Source: JBIKVP01 sp044356745 (GTDB taxonomy: Bacteria; Pseudomonadota; Alphaproteobacteria; Rhizobiales; Beijerinckiaceae). From it: 64,000 nt of DNA. The notes under the pieces are model-generated. The model did not search any database and had not been told where the DNA came from. It was given only the letters and a program-made list of their open reading frames with translations. The stretch is taken from contig JBIKVP010000001.1 in the NCBI GenBank assembly GCA_044356745.1, positions 1 through 64,000 of the forward strand. Direction: 5' to 3'. Numbering within the stretch: the first letter of the stretch is position 1; each line of letters starts with the position of its first letter. Below, piece after piece: positions 36,075 through 44,899 of the stretch. Both the position numbers and the translations under genes were made by a program.

Positions 36075-36452
36075 TCAAGCCGCAGCGTCGTCAGCAGGAG
36101 CAGCATTAGCCGCTTCTAAAGCCGCAGCGCGTTCTGCCGCACGTTCAGTCGCTTTTTGGCCTGGCACAGCTCTTTGTGGATTATTGCGCGGTGCACGCTT
36201 CAATAAACCTTCCGCATCAAAAAAGCGCAGGACGCGATCGGTCGGTTGCGCACCTTTTGAAAGCCAATCTTTGGCTTTATCCAGATCAAGCGTATAACGC
36301 TTTTGTGCGCCATCTTTGGGTAACATCGGGTTATAAGTGCCAATTTTTTCAATAAAACGGCCATCGCGCGGCGCACGAGCATCCGCAACAACGATACGAT
36401 AATACGGGCGCTTTTTAGAACCACCGCGTGAGAGGCGAATTTTCAGTGACAT
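36075..36452 (-). CDS. rpsP: 30S ribosomal protein S16
   Basis: 125 residues. The core (MSLKIRLSRGGSKKRPYYRI, then VVADARAPRDGRFIEKIGTY and NPM) is standard. The C-terminal 35 residues are an Ala-rich extension, as seen in many alphaproteobacteria. Repeats flank the gene on both sides, separating it from trmD and gst. Confidence 0.96.
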   Translation of the reverse strand: MSLKIRLSRGGSKKRPYYRIVVADARAPRDGRFIEKIGTYNPMLPKDGAQKRYTLDLDKAKDWLSKGAQPTDRVLRFFDAEGLLKRAPRNNPQRAVPGQKATERAAERAAALEAANAAPADDAAA

Positions 36453-36492
36453 TGTAGACTCCTTGGTTGAATGTTTGTTTTGGGTTTTGGGT

Positions 36493-36638
36493 TGTCATTG
36501 CGAGGAAGCACACAGTGCTGACGCGGCAATCCAGTGATGATGTCTGTTATTATGCTATTCCAGCGCTTAACGTGGTAAACTTGACAAGAACACTCTGGAT
36601 TGCCACGCCTCTCTTTCGAGAAGCTCGCAATGACGGGT
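36493..36638. repeat. Composite repeat of the GTCATTGCGAG type, rpsP-gst gap
   Basis: The left end reads GTCATTGCGAGGAAGC...GCGGCAATCCAG. The right end, reverse-complemented, reads GTCATTGCGAGCTTCTC...GGCAATCCAG. The two arms are inverted and about 65 bp apart. Outer GTCAT/ATGAC and inner ATCCA/TGGAT positions equal those of the other composites in this region. GTCATTGCGAG elements occur in many unrelated bacteria. Confidence 0.75.
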
Positions 36639-36646
36639 TAGTTGTA

Positions 36647-37258
36647 TTAAGCAGCGTTGGCGAACTCCTGATCTTTAGCGGTGGCGCGTTGAAGCGCGGG
36701 GCGTGCTTCTAAGCGTTTGATGTAGTTTATAAATTCAGGACGCTCAGGAATGGCATGTACCATCATGCCCCAGCGCAAACCTGAACCAATGACAATATCC
36801 GCTGCCGTAAAAGTCTCGCCCAGCAGATAAGAGCCGTTTTTAAGAGCATTCGTAAGCACATCCATGACGAGATCATAGCTGCCCCACCCCGCAGCCGCTT
36901 GCATCACATCAGGGCGATTAAACATCTTGTCAATCATGGCTGGCTCTAAACAATTACCGCTGAAAAACAGCCACTTGAGATAGTCTGCGCGGCGTGGATC
37001 GCTTAAGGGAACATTGAGTTTTGCTTCAGGAAAACGATCCGCCAGATAGGTCGCAATCGCCCCCGATTCCGTGATGATGATACCATCATGATCAATCGCG
37101 GGGACTTTTCCCATCGGATTAATAGCAAGATACGCAGGTTGGCGATTGTCACCCGCTTTGCCGTCAAGAACCTTGACCTGATACGGCTGACCCAGCTCCT
37201 CAAGCATCCAGAGAATAATCGACGAGCGCGACGGAGAGATGTGGTAGAGCGTAATCAT
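36647..37258 (-). CDS. Glutathione S-transferase family protein
   Basis: 203 residues. The N-terminal thioredoxin-like domain has YHISPSRSSIILWMLEELGQ, NPMGKVPAIDHDG and ITESGAIATYLADRF, which carry the Ser-type active site and the cis-Pro and glutathione gamma-Glu contacts. The C-terminal helical domain includes YLLGETFTAADIVIGSGLRW. Cytosolic. The substrate is unknown. It lies six bases from the next gene on the same strand, which is AT-rich and unrelated. Confidence 0.92.
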   Translation of the reverse strand: MITLYHISPSRSSIILWMLEELGQPYQVKVLDGKAGDNRQPAYLAINPMGKVPAIDHDGIIITESGAIATYLADRFPEAKLNVPLSDPRRADYLKWLFFSGNCLEPAMIDKMFNRPDVMQAAAGWGSYDLVMDVLTNALKNGSYLLGETFTAADIVIGSGLRWGMMVHAIPERPEFINYIKRLEARPALQRATAKDQEFANAA

Positions 37259-37264
37259 TTTTAT

Positions 37265-37975
37265 TTATGAACCTCTTTGCATAGTAGATTCAAGTATAGA
37301 TTCAGAATCTCTAATTATTAAATTAGTATTATTATTTATATTTTTTTTCCAATTTTTACCTTGAGATTCTATTTTTATACGCTGCCATTCCTCTTTTAAA
37401 ATTATTGAAACAATATCTGGAATTTTAAATCTCAATTGATTTACTTTCCTTATGCAATCTTCCGCTTCTTGATGCTCTCCATCTTCGAGATTTACTAATG
37501 AGAGACACAACAATCCCTTTGTTTGACTTAGTAAACTAAAGCATAAATCATGATTTTTCTCATTCAGATTAAAACTGAGACGCATGTGTGTATCAATAGA
37601 CGCCAAATCGGCTAAGTTCATTCTTGTTTTTTCTAAAAAGGATTGTCCCAATATTTTTTTCTTTGCGATAATATCCATAAAATCAGCAGTTAGTGAATCA
37701 GTAATTTTCACAAATTTGGATGTATTATCTCTAAGATTATTTATCCATTCCTGTCTAAATTGACTGATTTTGTAACCACTATCTCTTTTTGAAGACTTTA
37801 TACTTATATAAAGAGTTGTCAGTGCTATCATCATGGTAGCTATACCCACTAACGCATTCCCAAAATCAATCTGTGTTTTTTGAGAAAACCAATCTAAAGA
37901 CAAAAATGCAGGCGGGGGTGTTGACTGCATAAATGACATTAATGTTTTCTGAAGTTGCTCAAAAAGGCTCAGCAT
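37265..37975 (-). CDS. AT-rich orphan gene, single-span membrane protein
   Basis: 236 residues with one hydrophobic segment (GNALVGIATMMIALTTLYIS, about residues 38-57) near the N-terminus. A helical, charged, Asn/Lys/Ile-rich cytoplasmic part follows. Codon use is strongly AT-biased compared with gst and ffh on either side, which suggests acquisition. The segment-plus-helical layout (FGNALVGIATMMIALTTLYI then KSSKRDSGYKISQFRQEWIN) resembles small phage or defence-linked orphan proteins, but no family is recognised. A composite repeat lies just upstream. Confidence 0.65.
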   Translation of the reverse strand: MLSLFEQLQKTLMSFMQSTPPPAFLSLDWFSQKTQIDFGNALVGIATMMIALTTLYISIKSSKRDSGYKISQFRQEWINNLRDNTSKFVKITDSLTADFMDIIAKKKILGQSFLEKTRMNLADLASIDTHMRLSFNLNEKNHDLCFSLLSQTKGLLCLSLVNLEDGEHQEAEDCIRKVNQLRFKIPDIVSIILKEEWQRIKIESQGKNWKKNINNNTNLIIRDSESILESTMQRGS

Positions 37976-38011
37976 TCATGCCCCCTACTATAAAGGTCAC
38001 ATGAACCTCTT

Positions 38012-38166
38012 GCGTCATGGCAAGGTTTAGCCTTGCCATCCACGCCTTTGGAAGCACGGACTTGTAAGAGTAGAAGCTTCCCAAAGCGCAACTGCGCGTC
38101 CGCGCCCGTGCGCGGGGTTGCGAAAAAAGAAGACGTGGATGGCCGTGTCGCGCACGGCCATGACGG
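38012..38166. repeat. Composite palindromic repeat upstream of the AT-rich orphan gene
   Basis: The left unit GCGTCATGGCAAGG-TTTAG-CCTTGCCATCCACG (38012-38046) and the right unit ACGTGGATGGCCGTG-TCG-CGCACGGCCATGACGG (38131-38166) are each hairpins. Together they form an inverted pair about 85 bp apart. The intervening DNA has further GC-rich short inverted repeats. Confidence 0.75.
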
Positions 38167-38203
38167 GTGAGGAGTGTTTCGTGTGCTCATCCGATCCATC
38201 GCC

Positions 38204-39769
38204 CTATCTCTTCTTGCCAAACGGATTAAAGCCACCAAGCCCAGGCAAGCCGCCTAAGCCTTTTGTGCCCAGTCCTGGCAAAACAGGGGTTTTGGGAGCA
38301 AACAACTCAGGGGGTGGCGCATCAGGAATTTTTGATCCTGTCGCTTGCTCCAGTTGTTTAAGCATCGCAGGATCAAGCTGTGAGGGATCAAGGGCAGGCA
38401 TTGCGCCACCCGGGAACCCACCACCCATGCCAAACATATTGGCAAGACCTGCCATCGGGCCACGTTTGCCGCCTTTGCCCATCATCTTCATCATATCGGC
38501 CATTTGGCGATGCATTTTCAGCAACTTGTTGACCATCTCAACGGATGTGCCTGATCCTGCTGCAATGCGCTTTTTGCGGCTCGCTTTGAGAATATCAGGA
38601 TTTTTGCGTTCCTGCTTCGTCATGGAGTCAATGATTGCGCGTTGGCGCTTAATGAGCTTGTCATCAATATTGGCATCCGCAAGCTGGTTTTTGATTTTGC
38701 CCATGCCCGGCATTAAGCCCATCATGCCGCCAATACCGCCAAGCTTTTCAAGCTGCGCCAGTTGCATCTTCATATCATCAAGATCAAACTGGCCTTTGCG
38801 CATCTTCTGCGCCATGTCGAGCGCTTTGGCTTGATCAATACTCTCCGCTGCTTTTTCGACGAGCGAGACAATATCGCCCATACCCAAAATGCGATTAGCG
38901 ACACGCGAGGGGTGAAACTCCTCAAGCGCATCAACCTTCTCGCCCATCCCGATAAGCTTGATAGGCTTACCCGTGACGGCACGCATGGAAAGCGCAGCCC
39001 CCCCGCGTGAGTCTCCATCCATACGGGTGAGCACGATACCCGTAATTCCAAGACGCTCGTCAAAAGCGCGCGCCGTATTGACCGCATCCTGCCCAGTCAG
39101 CGCATCAGCAACGAGCAAAATTTCATGGGGATTGGTTGCAGCTTTGACCTGCGCCACCTCCTCCATGAGCGCGTCATCAAGGGTTGTGCGCCCTGCCGTA
39201 TCAAGAATAACAACATCAAACCCGCCGCGCCGCGCTTCATCAAGGGCGCGTTTCGCGATCTGCACCGCCGATTGCCCTGCAATAATCGCGAGCGTTTCAA
39301 CATTGACTTGCTTGCCAAGCACAGCCAACTGCTCCATCGCCGCTGGGCGACGGGTATCAAGGGAGGCCAGCAGCACCTTTTTCTTGAATTTTTCAGTGAG
39401 ACGGCGGGCAATTTTTGCGGTGGTGGTGGTTTTACCTGACCCTTGCAGACCCACCATGAGAATCGGCACAGGCGCAGCAGCATTCAAATCAATGCCTTGC
39501 GCTTCAGAACCCAGCATCTCAGCAAGCGCATCATTGACGATCTTAATCACCATCTGCCCAGGCGTGACAGATTTCAAAACCCCTGCGCCAATCGCTTTTG
39601 ACTTCACGTTCTCGGTAAAGGTGCGCACCACTTCAAGCGCCACATCTGCTTCAAGCAGCGCACGGCGTACTTCGCGCAACGCATCCGTGACATCACTCTC
39701 CGACAACGCCCCGCGACGGGTGAGCGCATTCAAAATGCCATTGAGTTTATCGGACAAGCCGTCGAACAT
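38204..39769 (-). CDS. ffh: Signal recognition particle protein Ffh
   Basis: 521 residues. N domain, then G domain with GLQGSGKTTTTAKIA (P-loop), DTAGR, and TRMDGDSRGGA. A Met-rich M domain binds signal sequences and 4.5S RNA (GKIKNQL...SGTSVEMVNKLLKMHRQMADMMK). The C-terminus is extended by about 60 Gly/Pro/Met-rich residues ending NPFGKKR. It targets inner-membrane proteins to FtsY/SecYEG. The usual ffh-rpsP neighbourhood is kept but interrupted by gst, an orphan gene and repeats. Confidence 0.97.
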   Translation of the reverse strand: MFDGLSDKLNGILNALTRRGALSESDVTDALREVRRALLEADVALEVVRTFTENVKSKAIGAGVLKSVTPGQMVIKIVNDALAEMLGSEAQGIDLNAAAPVPILMVGLQGSGKTTTTAKIARRLTEKFKKKVLLASLDTRRPAAMEQLAVLGKQVNVETLAIIAGQSAVQIAKRALDEARRGGFDVVILDTAGRTTLDDALMEEVAQVKAATNPHEILLVADALTGQDAVNTARAFDERLGITGIVLTRMDGDSRGGAALSMRAVTGKPIKLIGMGEKVDALEEFHPSRVANRILGMGDIVSLVEKAAESIDQAKALDMAQKMRKGQFDLDDMKMQLAQLEKLGGIGGMMGLMPGMGKIKNQLADANIDDKLIKRQRAIIDSMTKQERKNPDILKASRKKRIAAGSGTSVEMVNKLLKMHRQMADMMKMMGKGGKRGPMAGLANMFGMGGGFPGGAMPALDPSQLDPAMLKQLEQATGSKIPDAPPPELFAPKTPVLPGLGTKGLGGLPGLGGFNPFGKKR

Positions 39770-40292
39770 TTATCTTTCCTTTTAACCCACCCCACGAGGG
39801 GTGACGCGCATTCGCGCTTTGGTGTTTTACCCTTAGACCCGCGCCACGGGGCGCAACGCCGTTTTTATTCGGACGCTTTTACGATGTAAAAGCTATGCAG
39901 CCCTTGCAACCTGCGGTCAGTTTCTTTTTTGACCCGCGCCACAGGGGTTGGGCGCTCTATTCTCGTCATGGCAAGGTTTAGCCTTGCCATCCACGCCTTA
40001 AACACTTTTTAAGACGTGGATACGCGGGTCAAGCCCGCGCATGACGGTTGTTAAAGACAGCTTATCCACTGCCATGACATATTCATGTTCCCTCTGCACA
40101 AAAAAACAAAGCACAAAGGCGCCCGAGGGCGCATCGCGCTGTCGGACGTTGACGGTTGAGACCTCACACAAGATCAGAACACGTGGCTCAGTTTTTGCTT
40201 TTCAAAGGGAAAAGTGAGGATTGATATGCTGTTGAATGAGATAAATGTCAAGCCAAACGGTGCATGAGGCAATGAATCTTACGGTAAAATGC
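39770..40292. other. Repeat-rich intergenic region between ffh and the MFS gene
   Basis: About 520 bp. It holds the composite repeat at 39964-40050, two copies of GACCCGCGCCAC (about 39836 and 39931), GC-rich short dyads around 39795-39865, and a likely repeat relic GACGGTTGAGACCT near 40150. No coding frame or 4.5S RNA signature was found. The ffh promoter presumably lies in the first part. Confidence 0.5.
39964..40050. repeat. Composite palindromic repeat upstream of ffh
   Basis: The left unit CGTCATGGCAAGG-TTTAG-CCTTGCCATCCACG is identical over about 35 bases to the one at 38012. The right unit ACGTGGATACGCGGGTCAAG then CCCGCGCATGACGGTTG matches the reverse complement at 35909. Only about 20 bp separate the units. 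It shows that left and right units of different stem sequence are mixed and matched. Confidence 0.8.
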
Positions 40293-41516
40293 TCATAAAC
40301 CCGTGCTCAACCATGTACCAGAGGCCAATGCTCCGCACATCGCAGATGCAAAGAGTAGCGCTTCATGACGTGATAAAACGGCGGGTGCAGGCGTTTTGCC
40401 TTGAAATATCCATGCCTGTGTTGCCACCATATTGAGTGACCAACCCACTCCGAGCGCAATCATTGCCAGTGAAAACCCTGTCATATGATCACTTGAGAGC
40501 AGTGCAATCGCAGCCACAACAACGATACCTGCCCCTAAACTCGCAATATAAGCAGGAGCAACACGGTGCAGAATGGGAGCGATGAGTGCAGCGGGTGCAT
40601 ACATCGCCACGACATGCCAAGCAATAACCGTTGTTGACCCCCCAATACTAATCCCGCAATGTTGCATTCCAATCGGTGCATAGGCCATCATCGCTGTCAT
40701 CAAAAACCATGACACTGTGCTCAAAATTGTAGCACCATAAGGCAAAGAAGATGATCCCTCGCGAGGCTTGTGTGATGAAAGCGCTGCCACAACGGGCGCA
40801 GCTTCGTGACGATGGATTGGTAACAAGAGTGTAAAAGCCATCAAAACGAGATAAAGCACACCAACAACACCCGCTGTGCCGAGTAAAAGATAAGGCTCAA
40901 ACCATTTTTCGGCCATTCCCGCCAATGGGCCACCCACCAACCCTGCTAAGGCTCCTACACCAATAACCGCACCCAGTGCGCCTAAGCGTTTATCGCGCAT
41001 CGCATGTTGAGCCGCAGCGTGACGCATACTGAAAATCATGGCATTTGCTGCACCAAGTAAAACCGATGATGTCGTTAAAAGCACAAATTCACGAGAAATG
41101 AGGGCATGTGCAAATAGACTCACGCCCAGAAAACCAACAAGGCCACTAGCAAAACCAAGACCAATTGAATGCGATGTATGACTAAAACGGGGCGCAAGAT
41201 AACCACCAACAACACCGCCAAAAAGCAAAGCGGCAAAGGGATATGTTGCGATAGCTTTATCAGTGGCAATCAACCAACCCGCCATGGGTACAATCCCTAA
41301 GACGAGAGCTTGTATTAAAACGCCAACACCAAATATACATGCAACGCGTGTGAGCAAAAAAGGAGACGAGATTGAATGTTCTGAAACGATGGCCTGTGAT
41401 GTGAGATGACTAACATGACCACAGCAACTAGAGGCCGCAAAGGGAGTAAGAACACGCTCATCAGACACATAATGCGGTTGTGTCTTTACAAGAGATGATG
41501 AAAAACGAGCCAGCAT
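40293..41516 (-). CDS. Major facilitator superfamily transporter
   Basis: 407 residues with about eleven or twelve hydrophobic segments from residue 50 onwards and a central hydrophilic loop (LPIHRHEAAPVVAALSSHKP). The N-terminal 50 residues are polar and contain FAASSCCGHVSHL, a Cys-Cys-Gly-His cluster unusual for the family that might bind metal. The substrate is unknown. An efflux role is a general expectation only. Flanked by repeats and an AT-rich region. Confidence 0.8.
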   Translation of the reverse strand: MLARFSSSLVKTQPHYVSDERVLTPFAASSCCGHVSHLTSQAIVSEHSISSPFLLTRVACIFGVGVLIQALVLGIVPMAGWLIATDKAIATYPFAALLFGGVVGGYLAPRFSHTSHSIGLGFASGLVGFLGVSLFAHALISREFVLLTTSSVLLGAANAMIFSMRHAAAQHAMRDKRLGALGAVIGVGALAGLVGGPLAGMAEKWFEPYLLLGTAGVVGVLYLVLMAFTLLLPIHRHEAAPVVAALSSHKPREGSSSLPYGATILSTVSWFLMTAMMAYAPIGMQHCGISIGGSTTVIAWHVVAMYAPAALIAPILHRVAPAYIASLGAGIVVVAAIALLSSDHMTGFSLAMIALGVGWSLNMVATQAWIFQGKTPAPAVLSRHEALLFASAMCGALASGTWLSTGL

Positions 41517-41607
41517 ATCATCAAACCTAAATAATTAAATCAAGAGTAATAGTAAAATAATTAAATAGATATGTCATGTAATTTAAATATTTATTATTAA
41601 TATCATA

Positions 41608-41648
41608 ATATAAAATAAAAATAGGGATCTAAATAATAGATCCCTATT
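41608..41648 (-). terminator. Terminator of the orphan gene at 41672-42286
   Basis: Read on the minus strand: AATAGGGATCT, loop ATTATTT, AGATCCCTATT, then TTTATTTTA. The 11-bp stem is perfect and followed by a T-rich tract, within an extremely AT-rich 150-bp gap. Confidence 0.8.
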
Positions 41649-41671
41649 CGAAATTAAAAGATTATTTTATA

Positions 41672-42286
41672 CTATATTGCGCCAAAGAGTTGAGTTTCAC
41701 TAGGTGCTCGCGACATTGTAGGAGTTGTAAAAGGTAGATTATGATTGCGATAAGGCCCGACCAAATCATCAACTCCTGCTGGAGACAGACTTCTTATGTT
41801 TGGGCTTGTCGACTGTTGCAACAGTCTAGCAATTTCTGGGCTATATCGTGAAAGCTCTGAAGGAACTTGCGACCCTGTATTTAAAGGTGTTGTAGGTTGT
41901 CCGTAAGCCGCTGTCTGAGCTCCAGATAAACCATTAGCACCCAATACTTGCTTCTCAAGAGCTGCAAGACATTTATTGCATAACTCAGCCAATGCCATCA
42001 TCTGATCATCGCTCAGATTGCTCAAACCCAAAGTCTCTTGAATATCACTCATCATCTCAGCTTCTACTTGCTGTTTATCGGCAGATGAATAATCACCATC
42101 AGCGGCAAGCTGCTGGATACGAACTGATGCTTCTGCTTCAGCTTTGTGCGTTGCATCTTGCAAGGCTCCTGAACTGACACCAAGTTTGCTGGCAACATTT
42201 GCAAAATCAGCATCCATACCACCGGCGGCGCCAGTTGTAGCACCTGTGCTACCAAGAGCATTTACACCATTTACTCCGTAAGTCAT
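41672..42286 (-). CDS. Orphan protein with helical core, possible secreted substrate
   Basis: 204 residues from ATG 42286, which has GGAG six bases upstream. The N-terminal 25 residues are Gly/Ala/Thr/Asn-rich. Residues about 25-105 are helical and acidic (DATHKAEAEASVRIQQLAAD, then EMMSDIQETLGLSNLSDDQM), ending in a CNKC pair. The C-terminal half is a Pro/Ser/Thr-rich disordered tail. There is no Sec signal or membrane segment. Composition and a disordered, Ser/Thr-rich terminus recall type III substrates, but this is inference; no family is recognised. It has its own terminator. Confidence 0.7.
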   Translation of the reverse strand: MTYGVNGVNALGSTGATTGAAGGMDADFANVASKLGVSSGALQDATHKAEAEASVRIQQLAADGDYSSADKQQVEAEMMSDIQETLGLSNLSDDQMMALAELCNKCLAALEKQVLGANGLSGAQTAAYGQPTTPLNTGSQVPSELSRYSPEIARLLQQSTSPNIRSLSPAGVDDLVGPYRNHNLPFTTPTMSRAPSETQLFGAI

Positions 42287-42342
42287 GATCATCTCCTATA
42301 AGTTGTGATCTATCATCAGATTTTTAGATTTAGTTTATCATC

Positions 42343-42570
42343 TCAATATGTTGCCGAGGGGTTTTGGCGTTGATTACGCACCTCTGGGCGTAACCAAGGA
42401 CACTTGAGATAAATTTTTTCACGGCTTACACCAAGCACACGCAAAAACTGTTCATCGCTGATATGAGGCTTGCTCTCCATTTTAATCAAAAGAGCACGCA
42501 GCATATCGGATTTAACCTTCCGCTGCTGTTCTGGTGAAAGATGTCCAGTAGATTGATTGCTATTATACAT
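42343..42570 (-). CDS. Small orphan protein upstream of the 41672-42286 gene
   Basis: 75 residues from ATG 42570, with GTGGAG eight bases upstream. Mostly helical and basic: LSPEQQRKVKSDMLRALLIK, then SDEQFLRVLGVSREKIYLKC. The LRVLGVSREKIYL segment could be a helix-turn-helix. It lies 56 bp before the next orphan gene on the same strand, so the two probably form one unit. The role is unknown; a regulator or chaperone is possible. Confidence 0.6.
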   Translation of the reverse strand: MYNSNQSTGHLSPEQQRKVKSDMLRALLIKMESKPHISDEQFLRVLGVSREKIYLKCPWLRPEVRNQRQNPSATY

Positions 42571-42770
42571 CGAAAGCTCCACAAGTTACTGTAGAGAATA
42601 CGCGATTGGAAAAATTTTTGAAATAAAATACATCGTTTACAAATACAGTTAATAATATTTACTTTAATATAAAAAGTAAACGAAGGCGGTTAACATGTAA
42701 AAAAATCAGATAAGCCTTTGATAAAAAAGAATTTTTAAAAATATTATCGACAATAGATTTTAAATTTAGC

Positions 42771-43706
42771 CTACGCCTTATCGTCGCGCTCGGCTTGTCC
42801 AAGTTGAACAATACCGCGTCTTATCAAACGACTTCGCGTAAAAAACTCTTCAAGCATTGCGCCATCGCCCCAACGAATAGCTTTGGCAAGTGTCGCCAAA
42901 TCCTCATTAAAGCGTCCTAAAATTTCCAAAACAGCTTCGCGGTTATTTAAAAACACATCACGCCACATCACGGGATCAGATGACGCAATGCGCGTAAAAT
43001 CGCGAAAGCCCCCTGCTGAAAATTTAATGACTTCAGATTGAGTAACATGTTCCAGATCAGCTGCTGTACCCACAATATTATAAGCAATTAAATGCGGCAC
43101 ATGGCTGGTCATTGCAAGCACCAGATCATGATGAGTAGGTGTCATCTCTTCAACAAGTGAGCCCATTGCCTCCCAAAGCTGACGGATTTTGGCAATAGCT
43201 TGTGCAGATGTATCAGGCAGCGGCGTTAAAATACACCAGCGGTTGACAAAAAGAGTAGCCATACCTGCTTCAGGACCTGAATGCTCTGTCCCTGCCACGG
43301 GATGCGCGGGTACAAAACTCACATAATCTGGCAAATACGGCGCTACCTGCTGTATGAAAGACGCTTTTGTTGAGCCAACATCAGAGACAATCGCACTCTG
43401 TTCAAGTGCGGGTGCCATATCACGGGCAATTGTTTCACACGCACCCACAGGAACACACAATATGACAGCATCAGCCCCGACAACGCCCTCGGCTACATCG
43501 CTATAAATTTCATCCACGAGTTCAAGAGCAGCCACCTTAAGACGCACACCTTTGGATACGTCGATACCAATCAACGTATGTGCTAAATTCGCCTGACGCA
43601 CAGCGCGGGCAATGGATGAGCCAATCAAACCTAAACCAACAATCGCCAAGCGTGAAAATAAAGGGGTTTCACGGCGCGCAAGAGCAAGTGTCATCTCAGG
43701 AGACAT
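42771..43706 (-). CDS. tyrC: Prephenate/arogenate dehydrogenase
   Basis: 311 residues. Rossmann motif LAIVGLGLIGSSIARAV (about residues 21-37), AVILCVPVGA, SDVGSTKASFI, PAHPVAGTEHSGPEAG and HLIAYNIVGTA match TyrA-type dehydrogenases. It oxidatively decarboxylates prephenate or arogenate towards tyrosine. It starts seven bases after the hisC stop; the chorismate mutase-hisC-tyrC order is the rhizobial arrangement. Confidence 0.93.
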   Translation of the reverse strand: MSPEMTLALARRETPLFSRLAIVGLGLIGSSIARAVRQANLAHTLIGIDVSKGVRLKVAALELVDEIYSDVAEGVVGADAVILCVPVGACETIARDMAPALEQSAIVSDVGSTKASFIQQVAPYLPDYVSFVPAHPVAGTEHSGPEAGMATLFVNRWCILTPLPDTSAQAIAKIRQLWEAMGSLVEEMTPTHHDLVLAMTSHVPHLIAYNIVGTAADLEHVTQSEVIKFSAGGFRDFTRIASSDPVMWRDVFLNNREAVLEILGRFNEDLATLAKAIRWGDGAMLEEFFTRSRLIRRGIVQLGQAERDDKA

Positions 43707-43712
43707 GGCTCT

Positions 43713-44840
43713 TCACCGTATTACAAAGTCACGAAGGGCACTCACAACCGCTTCATTCGCTTCCGCTGATCCAACGGATAAACGCAAACAGTGCGGCAGT
43801 CCGTAAGCATCAACGCGTCTTAAGATCAAACCACGCTCACTTAAAAAAGCATCAGCATCAACTGCAGTGCGTCCAGTCTCCTGTGGGAAATGGATCAAGA
43901 TAAAATTGGCTTGAGAAGCCGTTACAGCTAATCCCAATGCACGCAACTGCAAAGTCAGCCATTCACGCCAATGACGGTTATGCGCGACCGCTTTTTCAAG
44001 GTGCTCTCTGTCTTGAAGTGCTGCGACACCAGCAAGCATTGCAGCGGTTGAGACATTAAAAGGGCCACGAATACGGTTCATGGCATCAATAATATCAGGG
44101 GAGCCATACATCCAACCTAAACGCGCTGCGGCAAGGCCATAAACTTTAGAAAACGTGCGGCTGATCACAACATTATGATGCATCTGCGCAAGGGCAAGAC
44201 TTGCACCCTCTTCACCTTCCACATATTCGGCATAAGCGCCATCAAGCACAAGAATAACATGAGGTGGCAGCCCTTGATGTAAACGGACAACGTCATGGGG
44301 AGGCAAATACGTCCCCGTTGGATTGTTGGGATTAGCCAGATAAACAATTTTGGTACGGGATGTCACATGCGCAAGAATTGTATCCACATCGGCGGTGAAA
44401 TTCGTTTCCGGCACAATCACAGGCACACCACCTGCGGCTTGTATCGCAATTTTGTAAACGAGAAAACCGTGCTCGGTGATGATTCCCTCATCCCCCACAC
44501 TTAAAAATGCATACGCAATGAGTGATAACAGCTCATCTGAGCCCGCACCACAAATGATTTGCTCGGGATTAATCTGCCAGCGATGGGAAAGTGCCTCACG
44601 CAAAATACGAGCACTTCCTTCAGGATACGTGGCGAGTGTACGCGCAGCTCCTGTAAAAGCCTCAACAGCTTGAAGACTTGGACCAAGAGGTGTCTCATTT
44701 GATGAGAGTTTATAAATTTTGGCCGCTGTTTGGGCTTTCGCTTTACCCGGAACATACGCTTCAATCGCCATAACATCCTCACGCGCGACAGGACGCGAGG
44801 TTCTTACTGCTTCAACAGGTGATATTGGCGATAGAGGCAT
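43713..44840 (-). CDS. hisC: Histidinol-phosphate / aromatic aminotransferase
   Basis: 375 residues from ATG 44840; the frame extends to a GTG at 44879. Class I fold markers are present: KLSSNETPLGPS, GAGSDELL, YLANPNNPTGTY, and the Schiff-base Lys in RTFSKVYGLAAARLGW. Placed between chorismate mutase and tyrC, it probably transaminates prephenate or aromatic keto acids, as well as or instead of histidinol phosphate. Confidence 0.92.
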   Translation of the reverse strand: MPLSPISPVEAVRTSRPVAREDVMAIEAYVPGKAKAQTAAKIYKLSSNETPLGPSLQAVEAFTGAARTLATYPEGSARILREALSHRWQINPEQIICGAGSDELLSLIAYAFLSVGDEGIITEHGFLVYKIAIQAAGGVPVIVPETNFTADVDTILAHVTSRTKIVYLANPNNPTGTYLPPHDVVRLHQGLPPHVILVLDGAYAEYVEGEEGASLALAQMHHNVVISRTFSKVYGLAAARLGWMYGSPDIIDAMNRIRGPFNVSTAAMLAGVAALQDREHLEKAVAHNRHWREWLTLQLRALGLAVTASQANFILIHFPQETGRTAVDADAFLSERGLILRRVDAYGLPHCLRLSVGSAEANEAVVSALRDFVIR

Positions 44841-44899
44841 CAAGATACTCACACTTCTCAATAATGCAATATTATCCACATCTTGCTACGCGCTTCTTT

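Noticed and set aside
38958..39785. Long open frame (275 codons) antisense to ffh
   Set aside because: It mirrors the codon bias of ffh; the product is Ser/Ala/Arg-rich without structure, so it is a shadow.
39770..40292. 4.5S SRP RNA next to ffh
   Set aside because: The conserved GGUCCGGAAGGAAGCAGC core was not found.
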